64,000 nucleotides of DNA, taken from assembly GCA_013400155.1 (NCBI GenBank), contig VXBM01000544.1, forward strand, positions 121,398 through 185,397. Reading direction: 5' to 3'. This document shows, one piece after another, positions 61,742 through 64,000 of this stretch. This DNA comes from Helopsaltes ochotensis (Eukaryota > Chordata > Aves > Passeriformes > Locustellidae). The translations under genes and the position numbers were made by a program. A model generated the notes under the pieces. That model did not search any database. It was not told where the DNA came from and was given only the letters and a program-made list of their open reading frames with translations. Positions within the stretch are counted from its first letter, which is position 1. Every line of letters begins with the position of its first letter.

Positions 61742-63779
61742 CTGGAATTCAAAAGTTATAAACATTTTATAAATACCAGTTGGTTTACTTTTTTAGGAAA
61801 ATGTAGCAAACTGAAAAAACTTACAAACTGCAAGATAACTATGCTACTTCTAAAAATAATTAATTTAAAATTAAATGAGTGCATTAATCGTTTCATTTCA
61901 CCCAAAGCAAAACCTCATGTCCACGATGAAACTAAAGAGCCTCACATTTATCTCTGCAAGCAGGATACAAATTGAAAGAAAATACTGGAAAAAGCACAAA
62001 GCTCAATCTTTCAGCAATCTCACTGTAAATGCATAATAAGGTTTCAATAATATATTTTTAAGATGTTTTTAAAAATTTAAAGGTTTTGGTTTCTGAAAGT
62101 CAGATGCCTAACTGCCTAATGCTAAGTTCCTAGCACTTGCATTTTGCTTGGGTTTTGTCTGTTTCCACTTCTAGACGAATAGAATATCTGCCCCAAGGCA
62201 GACAGCTGCAATGCCAGTTCTGTTGTTACTCAGATTATCCCAGAAGGACAAAACTTACGGCAGCATACAAATCAAATCTACTCTGAAATAAGCATTTCTG
62301 AATAACACACTCGGAGTTAAAGCACTAAATGAGCTGACATATTACTGCAGCCACAGCACGATAAAATCACACTGTACACCTTACCCTTCAGGAGAAAGCA
62401 CACTGCCCCTGCCCCCTCTGCTGCACATTGCAGTTTCCGTTGAATATTGATGGCTCAATAGCATCAGAAATAACAAACAGATTATCAAAAGCCAGCGAAA
62501 GAGACAAGACACATGCACCCCTGTGCCCCTTCTCTTCCTCACAGGAGGTTCATTAAGTGCTGCTCTGTGCTGGTGGTGCGAGGCAGGAACAGCATCACAC
62601 CCATACTTATATACATTTATATTCATAATGTACAAAAATCTACACCTTGACAACTACGAGATTTTGATATGAGTAAGAACACTTCGCCCTAAACAACTGG
62701 ACCGTGTACCTTTACACAACACAGCAACATAAAATATTTCACCAAGTCTGAGAGGTTTTCCCTAGAAACTTCACACAGTGTCTCTTCATCACTTAGAGGG
62801 CTGACTTGTCAGGAGTCAGGACAGCAGAAGTCTCAGTGCAATTCACCACCGCAAAAGTACTTTTGTTTACAACTCAGGAACTCACACTAACTATTTGCCT
62901 CTATTCTAGAAATTATTTCCATTACAAATTAAACAGTCCCCTGAAAACCGCTGTCACTTAAACACCTTACAACATCCATGCAGCACTTTTAAAAAATCCT
63001 GGGTATTCCAAGGATACAAAATACTCCCCTTAAAATCTCTAATAACTACTCTAAACAGAGTTCCTAAATTCAGGCTGAGAGATTTCTATCCAGAAAGTTT
63101 AACAGTCCCAATGTAAGGGCCCATGAACACCTAAATAAAAAACTGGGAACAAGAACTGCTGCTGCTTTAGTTGGCTTTACTCTTGTAACTTGTGCCACCG
63201 AAAACTCTGAACAGACGCACTATGAATAATCAGGATTCCTTCTGTGTTTAACTCACATACACAAGGTGGAAATACGTTTCCAAATAGCCAGTGAGACAGT
63301 TTTGGTAGCACAACAAAAACTATTGATAAAGTAAAACACTGAGAGGGGAGCAGAGCACAACAGGTTGCATGACTGCCACTGTTATGCAGCACCGTAACTG
63401 TACAGTTGACATGCATAAAATTTTGCAGAGGAAGTTCTATACAACAGGAAAAACCCCTTAAACATTTTCCCCTAAGCAACCAAGTAAAGTTCAGGTGACA
63501 CTGCACTGTGTTCCATAACTGTTTGTATACATAATAAAATAAAGCTTCATTCTTTACAGGCAAAATTGACTGTTAGTAACTGGGATAAAAAAATCTGAAT
63601 GCACTGTTGCCACTAGTGCCACAATTTTCTCAAGTATCATAAATACACGATGTACGGTTCTCACTCGTGGTAAGTTTTTTCTAAGATTCATCCTTCGGGT
63701 TAAATCTTGTTCTGTTTCCAAGGATACCTGAACACGTCACTTTCTGCATGCCTTGTGTCTTTCTTCCCAAAAACTAAGG
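61742..63779 (-). other. SMARCA1: SMARCA1 intron 1 (part)
   Basis: AT-rich sequence between the CpG island and exon 2. I see no coding exon, mobile element or tandem array here. Short ORFs lack homology and splice context. Confidence 0.6.
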
Positions 63780-64000
63780 AGAGGCGGCTGGCAGCCACAC
63801 GGTGCTCTCTCTCTCCAGGGGGGCACCGTGCACCGGGGCAGACGCAGAGCCGGGCAGGGGCCGAGCCCCGACCCCTGCCAGCCGGCCCCGCCACACGCCC
63901 GCCCCGAGCCCTCGGAGCTGCCGGCTGCGGGACGGCGTTCCCCGGGGCACGGGAGGGGGGACAGCACAGCCGGGGGCTGCGGAGGACGGGCCGGGGGAGC
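63780..64000 (-). promoter_or_regulatory. SMARCA1: CpG island edge at the SMARCA1 5' end
   Basis: The base composition changes sharply to G+C with many CpG dinucleotides from about 63780 to the window end. Such islands mark housekeeping promoters and first exons. I found no SMARCA1-like N-terminal peptide and no GTRAGT donor on the minus strand here, so this is more likely the start of intron 1, with exon 1 just beyond the window. Confidence 0.6.

Noticed and set aside
63737..63967. Minus-strand ORF in the CpG island as SMARCA1 exon 1
   Set aside because: Pro/Gly/Arg/Cys-rich translation unlike the acidic/Ala-rich ISWI N-terminus, and no donor in the required phase-0 position.

Overview
The window looks like bird nuclear DNA. 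The coding exons are a vertebrate ISWI gene split by ordinary GT-AG introns. The flank carries CR1 LINE fragments with the typical bird 3' end, solo-LTR-like elements, minisatellites and long A-tracts. No prokaryotic features, organelle genes or tRNA/rRNA genes were seen.

Right part (about 39.9-64 kb): one gene fills this side, transcribed leftwards on the minus strand. It is SMARCA1 (SNF2L), the ISWI-family chromatin-remodelling ATPase of NURF/CERF-type complexes. I placed 23 coding exons (numbered 2-24) by homology to remembered ISWI proteins and by splice sites. They total 3003 bp, stay in one frame, and give 1000 residues plus a stop. All catalytic motifs (GLGKT, DEAH, TGTPLQN, STRAGGLGINL, DRAHRIGQ) and the HAND, SANT and SLIDE modules are present. 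Exon 1, with the start codon, was not found. A GC-rich CpG island at the right edge suggests the promoter and exon 1 lie at or just past the window end. Diagnostic peptides match SMARCA1 rather than its paralogue SMARCA5.

Middle (about 35.8-39.9 kb): AT-rich, repeat-poor sequence downstream of the stop codon. It holds a proximal AATAAA about 0.38 kb after the stop and a distal one about 4.1 kb after it, so it may be a 3' UTR of variable length.

Left part (1-35.8 kb): no credible protein-coding exon was found; it reads as a gene desert. It contains two CR1 copies. One is split by a solo LTR that also has a second copy about 12.5 kb away in the same orientation. It also holds a second LTR-like promoter segment, several minisatellites (12, 23/16, 25, 27, 42 and 70-73 bp units), a 157-bp A-tract, two assembly gaps and several unique AT-rich blocks that could be conserved regulatory DNA. 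I found no evidence of a wholly new biological system. The most useful second looks are the nested LTR/CR1 structure, the different VNTRs inside sibling LTRs, the SMARCA1 splice form and its 3' end.
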